Assembly (NCBI GenBank): GCA_030549495.1
Contig: JAUIRK010000567.1
Location: 164,501-228,500 of the forward strand
Direction of reading: 5' to 3'
From: Nectonema munidae
Taxonomy: Eukaryota; Nematomorpha; Nectonematoida; Nectonematidae
Length of the DNA stretch: 64,000 bases
Under the pieces are notes generated by a model. That model saw only the letters and a program-made list of their open reading frames with translations. It was not told the DNA's origin and ran no database searches. The number at the start of each line of letters is the position of its first letter. Position 1 is the stretch's first letter. Of this stretch, positions 1 to 9,390 are shown one piece after another. The translations under genes were made by a program, and so were the position numbers.

Positions 1-812
1 AAATTAAAGTGAAAAATACAAGGTAGAACAACAAAAAAGTAAGAACAAGAGGAAAATAATATGAATTATAGACATTAAATTCAATGGACAAGTGTGAGAG
101 CCAATGAATGCGAGGTAAAATACGTCAATCAAATATGTATAGTTTTCATTGATAATAATTCGCTTTTCATTTATAAGAAGTTTTCATACAACTTCTATGA
201 GTTTGTATATGCGTTATCCAGTATGAGAACTTTAAATTTTCCTTTCAAAAACAAAAAAAAGTACTTTTTGAGGGAGTTTAGAATAAATATGTTTTGAATC
301 CTTCATACTAAGAACAAATTTCACCTTAAAAAATTTTTTTTAGATATTATTCTTTAAAATGTTGTTTTATAGTTTTTCCATTTCATTTCGTTCTTTTCAG
401 TAAATTTAATAAAATTTGTATCTCGTCTATGATGTAACCGCAAAAAATTGAGTTGGAAATGATATCGATTAAAGTTACATAATAGATGACGTTATATTCT
501 TTTTCCTTCCAAATACTTCTATTTTCGTTTTGTATCAGTCTAAAATGGCTGAAAGGTTTTAGAATTACCTTCTGTAATTTTCTGAATTGCTTCTTACCTG
601 AATCCTTTGAAGTAAAAACCTCTGTTCATATTTCCACTAAAAAATTTTTAAATTAATTTTTAATTACTAAAAATTTTGTTCGTTCATATTTCCACTGATT
701 AAAGTTATTTCAAATTTTTTCTTCATTAAAAAAGACTTATTTTCTCTTCCTCGTTGATATCTTTGATAATATTAACTGTGTTTCGTGGTTGAATATATAG
801 TTATATTTTGTG
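1..812. other. AT-rich stretch before the LINE
   Basis: No gene is supported here. A 67-codon open frame at 94-297 has a composition expected of AT-rich noncoding DNA and no recognisable motif. Part of this stretch, just before the first LINE reading frame, may be the LINE 5' untranslated region, but its 5' boundary is not visible because no target-site duplication could be matched. Confidence 0.4.
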
Positions 813-1832
813 ATGAAAAGTAAAACAAAGATACCAGTGATGAAAAGTAAAACAAAATCTGGTAAAAAAGTTGTAGAAGATTGGACATGTAGTCTTTGTT
901 CTTTAAATGTAGATGATATGATTAGATGCTCTTCATGTGCTGCTTGGTACTGCCATTCTTGTCAGAATATTGAAGAGGAATTATGTAGAGTTTTAGAATT
1001 ATGGGAAGGTCGAGGCATTCGTTGGTATTGTGATAAATGTAGTAGAGGGGAAGAAAAACCAGCACAGACTTTATTAAGTGAGTATGAAAAAGAAAATTCT
1101 AAGAAATTTTCCAAAGTGAATGACTTACTTAATAAATTTGAAGAGAAAATCTCAAATATGGAAAAATCTCAGCAAAATACTAATGTAGCAATTGAAAATT
1201 CAATGGTGGAAATAAATTTAAAGTTGTCTAATATTGAGAAGACAAGTGTCATTATTAAAGATAGTTCTGATCAAATGAAAAAAACATATAGTAATGTTAT
1301 AGTATCATCAAGTTTATCATCTGACTTTAAAAGTATTGTTAATGAAGCTTTTATCCAACAAAGAAATGTTGAAGATGATAAAAAAAGAAGAGTTATGAAT
1401 CACGTCATACATGGTGTTGATGAGGTTCAAGACAATGATGGTACTAAAATTGATGATAGAAAATATATTGAGGAATTGTTTCAGAAACATCTTAATTTGA
1501 AAGATGTCAAAGTTAAAGAATGTCGGAGATTGGGTAAAATAAGTAAAGATCAGACCAAAGCAAGAAGACCTTTACGTATTGTTTATGAAAACTTAGAATC
1601 AAAAGAGAAGGTGACAGCTTCTTTATACCTTTTAAAGAATTCCCCAAGTAATTTTAGACATATTTTCATATCCAATGATTTGAATCAAGATGAAAGGATC
1701 AAGTTAAATGAAATGCGTCAGAAGGCTAAAAGTAAGAGCACTGAAATTAACTCTGATTATCATTTCATTGTAAAAGGGGATCCTATTTGTGGTATGAGTA
1801 TTGTTAAGAGGTATTTTCGGAGAAAAGATTAG
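813..1832 (+). CDS. LINE ORF1 protein with PHD-like zinc finger
   Basis: An uninterrupted frame of about 339 codons. Near residues 26-76 cysteines are spaced C-x2-C-x9-C-x2-C, then a WYCHSC group and a final WYCDKC, a C4HC3 PHD-like finger as known from CR1-type ORF1 proteins. A polar stretch follows (about 95-160), rich in Lys, Glu, Asn and Leu and likely coiled-coil, then a C-terminal domain resembling the nucleic-acid-binding part of ORF1 proteins (CRRLGK, RPLRIVYEN, KSPSNFRHIFIS-like blocks). The product probably binds element RNA. The first nine codons (MKSKTKIPV) are followed at once by a second MKSKTK, an in-frame 27-bp tandem duplication. I use the ATG at 813; an ATG at residue 10 is equally possible. 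Confidence 0.85.
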   Translation: MKSKTKIPVMKSKTKSGKKVVEDWTCSLCSLNVDDMIRCSSCAAWYCHSCQNIEEELCRVLELWEGRGIRWYCDKCSRGEEKPAQTLLSEYEKENSKKFSKVNDLLNKFEEKISNMEKSQQNTNVAIENSMVEINLKLSNIEKTSVIIKDSSDQMKKTYSNVIVSSSLSSDFKSIVNEAFIQQRNVEDDKKRRVMNHVIHGVDEVQDNDGTKIDDRKYIEELFQKHLNLKDVKVKECRRLGKISKDQTKARRPLRIVYENLESKEKVTASLYLLKNSPSNFRHIFISNDLNQDERIKLNEMRQKAKSKSTEINSDYHFIVKGDPICGMSIVKRYFRRKD

Positions 1833-1856
1833 TTAATGCTTCTAATAGTTTTGGTT

Positions 1857-3042
1857 CTTTTTTAAATTATAAGAGTTACAAGTTCTTAAAGATTTTTTAT
1901 ACTAACGCAAATCAATTATTGTCAAAAATAGATGAAATTAAAATAATAATTAAAATTTATAACTTTGATATACTTTTTGTTACTGAGTTTTTATCAAAAA
2001 AAAATCGATATAAAAAATTTTAACCTTAATCTTTTTAACATTGATGGCTTCAAAATGTTCCATAATATAGATCATGAATACTTTACTAGTGATAACTTAA
2101 CAAATAGAAGGGGTATAATTTGTTATTTTAAAAGCTATTTGTCTGTATACATGCTTCCATTTAATTCAACTGATTTGTTTGAAAATTTGAACATTAGAAT
2201 GTGTTTTAATAATCAAGTAACAACTTTCAGTTGTTTTTATAGAAGCCCTAATGCAGACAAGGAAAAAACCACGGAGAAAATAATTCATAGAATAGGTGAA
2301 GTTAAATATAGTTCTAATTAAAGAAATTTAGTTATTTTAGGTGATTTCAATTATCCTAGGATAGACTGGGATAAGTGTGACGCTCCACATAATTCTCCTG
2401 AGAGTCGGTTTTTAAACTTCGTTCAAAGTAGTTTATTGACACAAGTTATTCGGGCACCAACGAGAAGAGATCCAAGTGGTAATGAAAGTTTGTTAGATCT
2501 ATTAATAACCAAGGATGAAAATCTCATACAGAGTTTGACTATACTTCCAAATCTTACAAAAATGATCATTATTGCGTGTCTTTTACTTTCTCAAAGGTAC
2601 ATCAATATCGAAAAGCTGTTCCAAAGTATAAGTTCAGTTCTGCTGATTATTTTTCTATTGAGGACAATTTTAAAGAAATAGATTGGAATATTTTACATAA
2701 AAATGATATAGAAACAAGTTCGAAAATTTTTGAAAGTTTTTTGAAAAAACAAATTGAGCTTCATGTACCTAAATTAGAGGATAAAAAATCTTTTAAATTG
2801 TATATGAATAAAGATGCAATTTTTATTTATAAAAATAAAAAAAGATTATTTAATCTGTATAAAAAGTATGGCAATAAAAATAGTTTTGAACAATATAAAA
2901 AATGTAGCAATCATCTTAGAAAATTTACCAGGCAACTTAGAATTGATTATGAGGTAAAAATTTTAAAGAATACAAGCAAAACTCAAAAAAAGTATGGAAG
3001 TATATTAATAGGAAGAAAAATAATTTAGCTATTGAAACAATA
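1857..3042 (+). pseudogene. LINE ORF2 endonuclease half, broken
   Basis: Reading across frames shows an exonuclease-endonuclease-phosphatase domain: FYTNANQLLSKIDEI then DILFVTE near 1890-1990 (the catalytic-Glu block), a GF/NRRG-type block near 2045-2120, CFYRSPNADK near 2230, and VILGDFNYPRIDW near 2330 (the Asp/Asn catalytic block). It is interrupted by a frame change in an A-run near 2000, a TAA at 2319 that reads straight on into the GDFN block, a frame change near 2565 and another near 2960. The linker up to the RT contains the usual KVWKYINRKKNN-type sequence. All parts are in order, so this is a decayed ORF2 rather than a truncated one. Confidence 0.82.
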
Positions 3043-4695
3043 TTGAGTGAAAATGGTAGTATAATTGAAGATGAGTTTTTACCTGAAGCCTTTAAAGAAT
3101 ACATTTATTCCATGTATAAAAGAGAAGGTAAACTTTTGACTAGAAACGTTGAAGTTAAAGTAATTTCACAACCCTTTGATAGAATGACTATAGAAATATC
3201 CGAAGTATACCATAAGCTCAAAAGTCTAGATGTTTCTAAATCACCTGGTATTGACAACATTTCACCGCTTTTTTTTCAAAAACTCTGTAATGTTTTAGCG
3301 AAGCGTCTAACAGTTTTATATAATAAGTCTTTAGTGGAGCGTAAACTACCTGAATCATGGAAATTAAGCTGCGTATCACCGGTTTTTAAAAAAGGTGAGA
3401 AAAAGCTCATTACTAATTATAGACCAATATCAGTCATTAATATAATTTTCAAAATGCTTGAATCGATTATAAAGGACAAGGTTGTTGACCATCTTGATAA
3501 AAACAATTTGATATCGCGGCAACAGCATGGCTTTCTTCCAAAAAAATCAACAATAACAAATCTAATTGAATTTTCTAATGAATTTTCCCTTGAAATGAAT
3601 ATCAGTAAAACTGTGAACATTATTTATTTGGACTTTCAGAAGGCTTTTGATACTGTCCCCCATGAAAGACTCTTGTTAAAGTTGAAATCTTATGGTATAG
3701 GAGAAAACCTTATAGAATGGTTCAGGAACTATATTTTTAATAGAAAATTTATTGTTCGATTGAATGGATTATGCTCATCAACTTCAGAAATAATAAGTGG
3801 AATCCCTCAAGGTTCTGTATTGGGACCTGTATTTTTCTCTATGTTTATAAATGATATTTGTGATGATCTAAAATCAAATATAAAAATTTATGCTGATGAT
3901 ATAAAATTATTCAAGTGTTCAAAGGGTGAAGGTACGAAGAATATACAGAATGATCTATACAAAATATATAGATGGAGTAAAGAATGGGATATGCAGTTGA
4001 ATATAAATAAGTGCTATCACCTTCAAATTGGAAAAAAAGAGGATGCCAGTTTTTATATAGGCGGAACTAAGCTAAACCAAGTTGAAAAGCATAATGATCT
4101 AGGATTAATCGTTGATTCAAAGTTTTGTTTCTCTGATCATGTATTGCACGTTGTCAAGAAAGCCTTCACTATTCTACACATGTTGAACAATACCTTCATC
4201 TTATCTGAAATCGAAATTTCTCTGTATTTATACAAATCTTTAGTCAGACCTGTTCTGGAATACGCAAATGTAATTTTTGGAAGTTCATCAATTATCAACA
4301 TCAGAAAAATAGAAAAGGTTCAAAAAGTATTCACAAAGCACTTGAAAGGAATGCAAAATTTATGTTATATTGAAAGACTTCAAAAGATTGACCTGCCTTC
4401 TTTATATTATCGAAGCCTGAGAAATGAAATGATATCAATATTTAATATCGTAAAAGGAAATATGAAGATTGATGAGAAAGTTTTGCCTGAATATTCGAAG
4501 AGTATTTCCAGATCACACTTGCTGAAGTTTGCACCTGAATCCTTTCAAAGTAAGTATAGAAGCAGATACTTAATCCAAAGAGCATACAATCACTGGAATG
4601 GCTTACCTAATGAAGTTGTTAACTCAATTACTGTGAAAGAATTTGAAAAAAAACTCGATGAATTTTGGAAAGACAAAAGATTTGCCGTTCCTTGA
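3043..4695 (+). CDS. LINE reverse transcriptase (ORF2 C-terminal half)
   Basis: A 550-codon open frame carrying the RT domain. Recognisable blocks are SPGIDNISP and FKKGEK...NYRPIS (fingers), QHGFLPKKST, motif A YLDFQKAFDTVPH with the first catalytic Asp, motif B SGIPQGSVLGP, and motif C YADD with the catalytic Asp pair. A thumb region and the conserved tail with RSRYLIQRAYNHWNGLP follow; this ending is typical of CR1/Jockey-type elements without RNase H. It is the C-terminal half of the ORF2 polyprotein, separated from the endonuclease by a frame change, so 3043 is where this frame becomes open and is not a true start codon. Confidence 0.92.
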   Translation: MSENGSIIEDEFLPEAFKEYIYSMYKREGKLLTRNVEVKVISQPFDRMTIEISEVYHKLKSLDVSKSPGIDNISPLFFQKLCNVLAKRLTVLYNKSLVERKLPESWKLSCVSPVFKKGEKKLITNYRPISVINIIFKMLESIIKDKVVDHLDKNNLISRQQHGFLPKKSTITNLIEFSNEFSLEMNISKTVNIIYLDFQKAFDTVPHERLLLKLKSYGIGENLIEWFRNYIFNRKFIVRLNGLCSSTSEIISGIPQGSVLGPVFFSMFINDICDDLKSNIKIYADDIKLFKCSKGEGTKNIQNDLYKIYRWSKEWDMQLNINKCYHLQIGKKEDASFYIGGTKLNQVEKHNDLGLIVDSKFCFSDHVLHVVKKAFTILHMLNNTFILSEIEISLYLYKSLVRPVLEYANVIFGSSSIINIRKIEKVQKVFTKHLKGMQNLCYIERLQKIDLPSLYYRSLRNEMISIFNIVKGNMKIDEKVLPEYSKSISRSHLLKFAPESFQSKYRSRYLIQRAYNHWNGLPNEVVNSITVKEFEKKLDEFWKDKRFAVP

Positions 4696-4780
4696 AAAAT
4701 ACGCTATATTTGATGCAATTCTCATAGGCTGCTAGCCTCTTTAAATTGCTTAATAAACTTATGTTAAAACTTATGTTATA

Positions 4781-5358
4781 TTATTTCCAAGGATACAAAT
4801 ATGTACTTGCACATAGAAAAATAACTTTTCCTATTATATTTTGCAAATAATATTGAATTAAATTTATAAAAAAAATAATGGGAAATTCAAAGTAATTATT
4901 CTTGAAAAATTCAAATGAGAGCAGAGAAGACATGTCGGCAAACTATGATCTAAAGGTTAGCTAGTGTTTCATTAAAAAATTTTACTGGCCCAATAATCAA
5001 ATTTGGATTCGATTCAAGTTATTTGATATTTCTGCAAAATGGAAGAAAACTCCATATTAAACGGTTAAGAAGAAGAAGAAGAACTTTATATATTACGTCA
5101 AAGAAATTCAAAAAGAAAGAAAATATTCATTATTCAAGAAAATCACGTTTCTATTGAAAATGTCTTTCAATACAGATAAACCATTATTAATGATTAGGTA
5201 AATAGAGATTCAATATAAAAGTTTAATTTTTCTTTATTTAAGTTGAAATTATACGGTTTCCGAAAGGAAGAAAGAAAAAGCAATAATATTGTAATATGGG
5301 TCTGCAAACATCTAAATGTTACATGAAGGAAAGCGATAAAAAATTTCATTTAATAAAC
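4781..5358. other. AT-rich stretch with no recognised feature
   Basis: Between the LINE tail and the TTAA MITE pair. It is AT-rich with short homopolymer runs and a small AAG-type repeat near 5069-5082. I see no gene or element here. Confidence 0.4.
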
Positions 5359-5362
5359 ATTA

Positions 5363-5492
5363 CCCATTAAGTCCCAATGTTCCCATTTGGGAACATAAGT
5401 AATTTCATCTTCGTCTGCTTTTTTTAATAACTTTGAATATAAATCGTCTGCGTTTTTTTAAATATCGTCTGATTTCTATGGTACTTAATGGG
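5363..5492 (+). mobile_element. piggyBac-type MITE, copy A (130 bp)
   Basis: A 130-bp sequence beginning CCCATTAAGTCCC and ending GTACTTAATGGG, with imperfect terminal inverted repeats. The right flank is TTAA (5493-5496); the left flank has decayed to a TTA-like remnant. TTAA flanks and CCC/GGG ends are the hallmark of piggyBac transposition. It carries no coding capacity. It shares its interior (repeated ATCGTCTG motifs) with the copies at 5497-5626 (inverted) and 18924-19052. Confidence 0.85.
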
Positions 5493-5496
5493 TTAA

Positions 5497-5626
5497 CCCA
5501 TTTAAGACCAAGCAAAGCAGACGATATTTAAAAAAACGCAGACGATTTATATACAAAGTCATTGAAAAAAGCAGACGAGGATGAAATTACTTATGTTCCA
5601 AAATAGGAACATTGGTCGTAAATGGG
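5497..5626 (-). mobile_element. piggyBac-type MITE, copy B, inverted
   Basis: This is the reverse complement of copy A over its full length with scattered differences, for example GGTCG in place of GGGAC near the end. It begins immediately after the TTAA at 5493-5496 and is followed by TTAA at 5627-5630, so the two copies share one TTAA and together form a palindrome of about 265 bp. The simplest history is that one copy inserted into the flanking TTAA of the other. Confidence 0.85.
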
Positions 5627-5630
5627 TTAA

Positions 5631-5958
5631 AGAGAGTAATGCTCATAAAAATTGAGCATTAGTGCACTCTAGAAGTAACTAGTGAGCTATTAGATGTAAA
5701 TTCATCTATACATACTGATTGAAAACGATGTGAGCAATAAGAAGGAAAGAAATTGAGAGCCGGCTTTGAAACTGCCTTACACTCAAGTTTCTTTAACACC
5801 AAATGAATGTGGGAAACTATCAAATAGATGATTAAAATGCAAAAATGGGGATTAAGAAAAAAGATATTTATTTATTAATTAATATGAAGAAGCGAAAAAA
5901 ATAGAAAAGTTTTTGATTGATTATGACAGTTATCCTTTTACTCTCAAATAACATAACA
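5631..5958. other. No recognised feature
   Basis: AT-rich sequence without an open frame or repeat that I can identify. Confidence 0.35.
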
Positions 5959-6017
5959 ACTCCTCTTCGGTCAAAAGACTTGGTACCAATGGCGACCTCA
6001 TTAGAGGAGTTCTACTG
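5959..6017 (-). repeat. pogo/Tigger-like element terminus
   Basis: Read on the minus strand from 6017, after a TA, the sequence starts CAGTAGAACTCCTCTAATGA, which resembles pogo/Tigger terminal repeats (CAGTARAACYCC, TA target). A further AACTCCTCT at 5959 makes a small inverted repeat with it. The other end was not found, so this is probably a fragment or a very worn MITE. Confidence 0.45.
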
Positions 6018-6999
6018 TATATTATATATGTCAAAGTTTTCTCACTAAATTCCTAATAATATCAATATGGCAAAAATTGTAAGATATTTAAAATACTAGA
6101 TATTACAATATTTTATAATTCATATAACTTAGCAAAACAAAAATTCCAATTTTCGGTTAAGAGAACGATTTTGCAAAGATCAAAAATTTTTTACAAAGAG
6201 TTTCAAGTAAATTCTCAGAAGTTTTTTTGCAAATTTTTCCACCACCACCCTTTGTGCTATTCCACAGATTTAAAGTTTTAATTCTTGGAGGAGTGTTTTT
6301 AAAATATTAATAATAAAGTTTAGTTACTAAAGCGATGACTTAAAATATGATACTTTAAAAAATCGACAACTTTTTATTTATTATTGCCAGGGTATGGTCG
6401 GATTCTTGATAGGGATTAGCGATTCTGATTTTGATTCGCTCGATTTTTAATAACAACCTTCATTTAGATTTTTTTATTTTTAAGTCAACCCTGTCAAACA
6501 CTGAAACCTCGACGAATTAAAAATCACCACTCTTCCCTTGTTTTCTTCTATATGTATGCGGTATTGGGAAGCTTGGTTATTTTCTCACGAAACTCTGCTT
6601 GTTCTCCTAATGTATTACCACAAAGTTTCTAACAGGTAAAATACTGAGAGAAGAGTATTTTTGTGCTTCCCTACGCCGAAATTTGATTCTGATTCAGTTT
6701 TAGGTTTTTTTTTTATAAATTGTTAATGATGCTGATTCCGATTCTAGTATTTTCTGAGATTCTTATGATGAATATCATTATAATCAGAATCGACACCAAC
6801 GTTCTTATCTTTTCAATGAATTTTTACGTAACTTAAACAGGCTATTTCTATTTTATGGGATTGCAGTGATGCATTCGTCCTTACAGAGCATAGCTGAGCC
6901 AGTGGAATCGTGGCGTAGAGTATTCACATTTAGTGAATATAACATAAAATCTTAATCAAACTCTTAAATTTTTTTGTATCTCTAAAAATATGTGCGAGA
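6018..6999. other. Noncoding stretch with GATTC/GAATC-rich segment
   Basis: No gene is seen. Between about 6395 and 6800 there are many GATTC, GATTCT and AATCAGAATCG words in both orientations. They resemble the subterminal repeats of the hAT element at the right edge of the window, so this may be an eroded non-autonomous relative. Neither end could be fixed. Confidence 0.3.
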
Positions 7000-7605
7000 G
7001 GAAAGGTTGCAAAAAGGAGGATAAATGGCTTTTAAATACCTGCCACTTCAAATAAAACCAACTTCCTCGCATCCATCCACCTTCTTGAAATTCTGTCTTC
7101 TGAAAGAAGGCATAATCAATTTATTGGCTTGCACTTGAAGAGAACCTCCTAACATGATTAAGCGTTTTCAGACGAGGTTTTCAAGGGAATTTGGCCGAAA
7201 CGTCTGCAAATCAGGGCTTAGGTGGCTTACCTACCCACCACTACACAAAAAGGTGTCTTTATACAGCTAGCATATACTTGTGACTTTGATCGTGAGTTAA
7301 ATGAATGAAAGAGTTGTCGTGGAAGTGGGTGAAGCGCACCTCCCTCCTCTCTCCTATGCAGAGACAGCTAGCAGCCTTCTGCTAACCTTGTTCGTGTAGG
7401 CGAAACAAAGTGTTGTTTACAACGCTAAGCTTCGATTTACTCGCCCTGACTATTGAATAGCTTAAAAACTTCTCCTCGCTTTTTAAAATCTAATAGAGCG
7501 CGTGTGTATAAAGCGTATGTTGTCTATGTATGTGGAGTAGGTGTGTATCAATTCTTCGTCCTCCCAACTTCTTTCAGAATAACTTAACACGGAGAGAGGA
7601 GGCAG
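7000..7605. promoter_or_regulatory. GC-richer, CpG-containing block upstream of a TATA box
   Basis: This block is clearly richer in G+C and CpG than its surroundings and has no convincing reading frame. It lies directly upstream of the TATA-like box and splice donor described next. In a genome this AT-rich such a block commonly marks promoter or 5' untranslated sequence. The assignment is by composition and position only. Confidence 0.35.
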
Positions 7606-7682
7606 TTATATAGGGATTTGATCGAAATTAGCATATCAACAATCAAGCCCTTCAATCATTCCCATCCAAGAGGACAGACAGG
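7606..7682 (+). promoter_or_regulatory. Candidate core promoter and noncoding first exon
   Basis: TTATATAG at 7606-7613 is followed about 30 bp later by pyrimidine/CA-rich sequence that could hold a start site, and then by a strong splice donor, CAGG|GTGAGT, with GT at 7683. No ATG opens a long frame between them, so this would be an untranslated leader exon. The nearest plus-strand gene found downstream is the insulin-like gene at 17.4 kb; a link is speculative. Confidence 0.35.
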
Positions 7683-7788
7683 GTGAGTGCGTCTACTTCT
7701 TCAAGTTTAAGGACACAACTCTTGGCATACACAAACAAAACCTTTTTCAGCGATTCCTAAAGCCTTCACAAAGTTATGTCCTCTGGGC

Positions 7789-7832
7789 CTAGACAGTCTA
7801 GACAGTCTAGACTCTGGTCTAGACCCAAAGAT
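7789..7832. repeat. Short CTAGACAGT tandem repeat within a palindrome
   Basis: Three to four CTAGACAGT-type units lie in a row, and the outer parts (GGGCCTAGAC and GTCTAGACCC) are near-perfect inverted repeats, so the block can also fold as a hairpin. Confidence 0.7.
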
Positions 7833-9155
7833 GGAGGAGCTACGGGTTTTTGAAAAGTTATAGCATAAGTTACACGTTTGTCAATAGCCCATTAAATTTT
7901 AATTTTAATTAAGGTGAAAACTAATTTTTCATGCTCTATTTATTGGAATCATAAGATTGAGTTATCATCTACAAATCGGAAATTTTGTAAAAGTTCTGTT
8001 TCGTTTATTAAATCTTCATTATTTTCAATTTGCGTGTGCAAAGCCAGGATAAGAAATTTTGTAGTTCTCTTCGTGACGTTTGAATTGCCGTCTATAGTTC
8101 TTGTGCGTGAGGTTAATTGTTGTTTTTGATAAAGAAAATAATTAACTGAAAACATAATATAAAGTGTAGCTTTCAAAAAATTTGAATATAAAAGTTTTCG
8201 ATTCTTTGATCACGAAATGTGCGTCTGAATTTTTGCAATTGAGACTCCTAGATCTCATAAATTGCATAAAAATAAGCGTTTTATCCAGTTTGGAAAATAT
8301 TTGGAAGCTTTCCAAGCAAAACAATTTGAAACGTTCGATATTCTTATTGGCCGCCAAGCCTGTGATAAATATTCCTTTTTCCCACTGGCAAAACTCATAT
8401 ACGATTGGCTATCATCAGCCAAGTGTTATGAATTTGAAATAATCAAGAGTTCAGTCTTCCTAAACATAAAGATTTAATTGCTATTTCACAATTCCTCATT
8501 AATATTCATCCATTGTCACAAAATGAGGGGAATTTTTTTTATGAAAAAAAGTGAACATTCTCTAACAAATTGTTGAAAGTACTCACACTTACTTTGCCTA
8601 CAGATCCTTTGAATACGACGACAACTTGTGCCTTTGTTGCTTTGCAATCTCGCGCCAGCTAAGTAAGACTTGTTACGTGCATTTTCTTGATTTCTATCAA
8701 GATTAAGTTCGAGGAAGACTAATTTTTGTTTAACCAGTTTAATGAGCAGATTAAAAAGTATTTATAAACGCTGGCCATCCATATTTTTGTGAAATCGACA
8801 ATTGTCAACTAAGGTTTTTTTTCATTTATTTTATGTCTGCTTTATTTTTTATTGTCTAATCCTAAAAAACGCTAATGTATCGATAGATGAAGTTAAATAT
8901 TGGCTGACTTTGTAAAAATTAGGGTAATGCATCTCGGTTCAAAGACAAATTTTCTTAGAATATGATTTACATAGTTATGATATCTTATCATTTTCTCCAA
9001 TAAAATACTTTAAAGGTAAATGTGAAATTTTTAACTTTTCATCCTAATTTAAAATGTGCTACTCCTTTGATGAATCTTATCCTTGAATTTTTCTCCATTT
9101 TTTGTCTATTTTGTACATTAATACAATTTTAATTATATTTCCATGCTCTAGAATC
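7833..9155. other. Unassigned stretch, open on both strands near 7.95-8.48 kb
   Basis: Between 7949 and 8477 open frames of 70-86 codons exist on both strands with moderately complex composition, but none shows a motif I recognise, and no splice pattern decides between them. The remainder is AT-rich with nothing recognised. Confidence 0.3.
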
Positions 9156-9390
9156 AGGGACGGAGCAGAATTCCTTTAGCGGGCCTAGATTCTTCTAGAA
9201 ACTTCTAAAAATATTTTATGTATACAAAGTTTTAATTCTATTTTTATATGGGTCAAATTTTGCATAATTATATTATATTAAATATTTATTCATATAGATA
9301 TGAATAATAAAAAATTTATGGTATTATTAATATAAATTAATGGGGGGAGGGGGGGGTGGGGAATAGAGCCCGACCCCCCACTCCAGATCA
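9156..9390. repeat. G-rich hAT-like MITE end (fragment)
   Basis: The block opens with CAGGGACGGAGCAGAA and ends in a long G-rich run (about 9342-9360) followed by CCCGACCCCCC. The CAG-GG-CGGA opening matches the ends of the non-autonomous hAT elements found complete at 29424 and as ends at 27255 and 49625. The right boundary and target duplication are not clear. Confidence 0.4.

Larger units (their letters stand above)
813..4780 (+). mobile_element. CR1/L2-like non-LTR retrotransposon (LINE), near full length
   Basis: The element carries, in order, an ORF1 protein with a PHD-like zinc finger, a broken endonuclease half of ORF2, and an open reverse transcriptase half. This order, the zinc-finger ORF1 and the endonuclease-RT fusion fit the CR1/L2/Jockey group of LINEs; CR1-like is my best guess without a tree. 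After the ORF2 stop the short 3' tail contains a perfect small hairpin (AGGCT-GCT-AGCCT, 4726-4738) and a doubled AAACTTATGTTA-like unit (about 4755-4778), which may be the 3' end recognised by the RT. ORF2 has one in-frame stop and three frame changes, so the copy cannot move by itself, but the damage is light and the insertion looks fairly young. Confidence 0.88.

Noticed and set aside
94-297. 67-codon open frame at the left edge
   Set aside because: Composition as expected for AT-rich noncoding DNA, with no motif or splice context.
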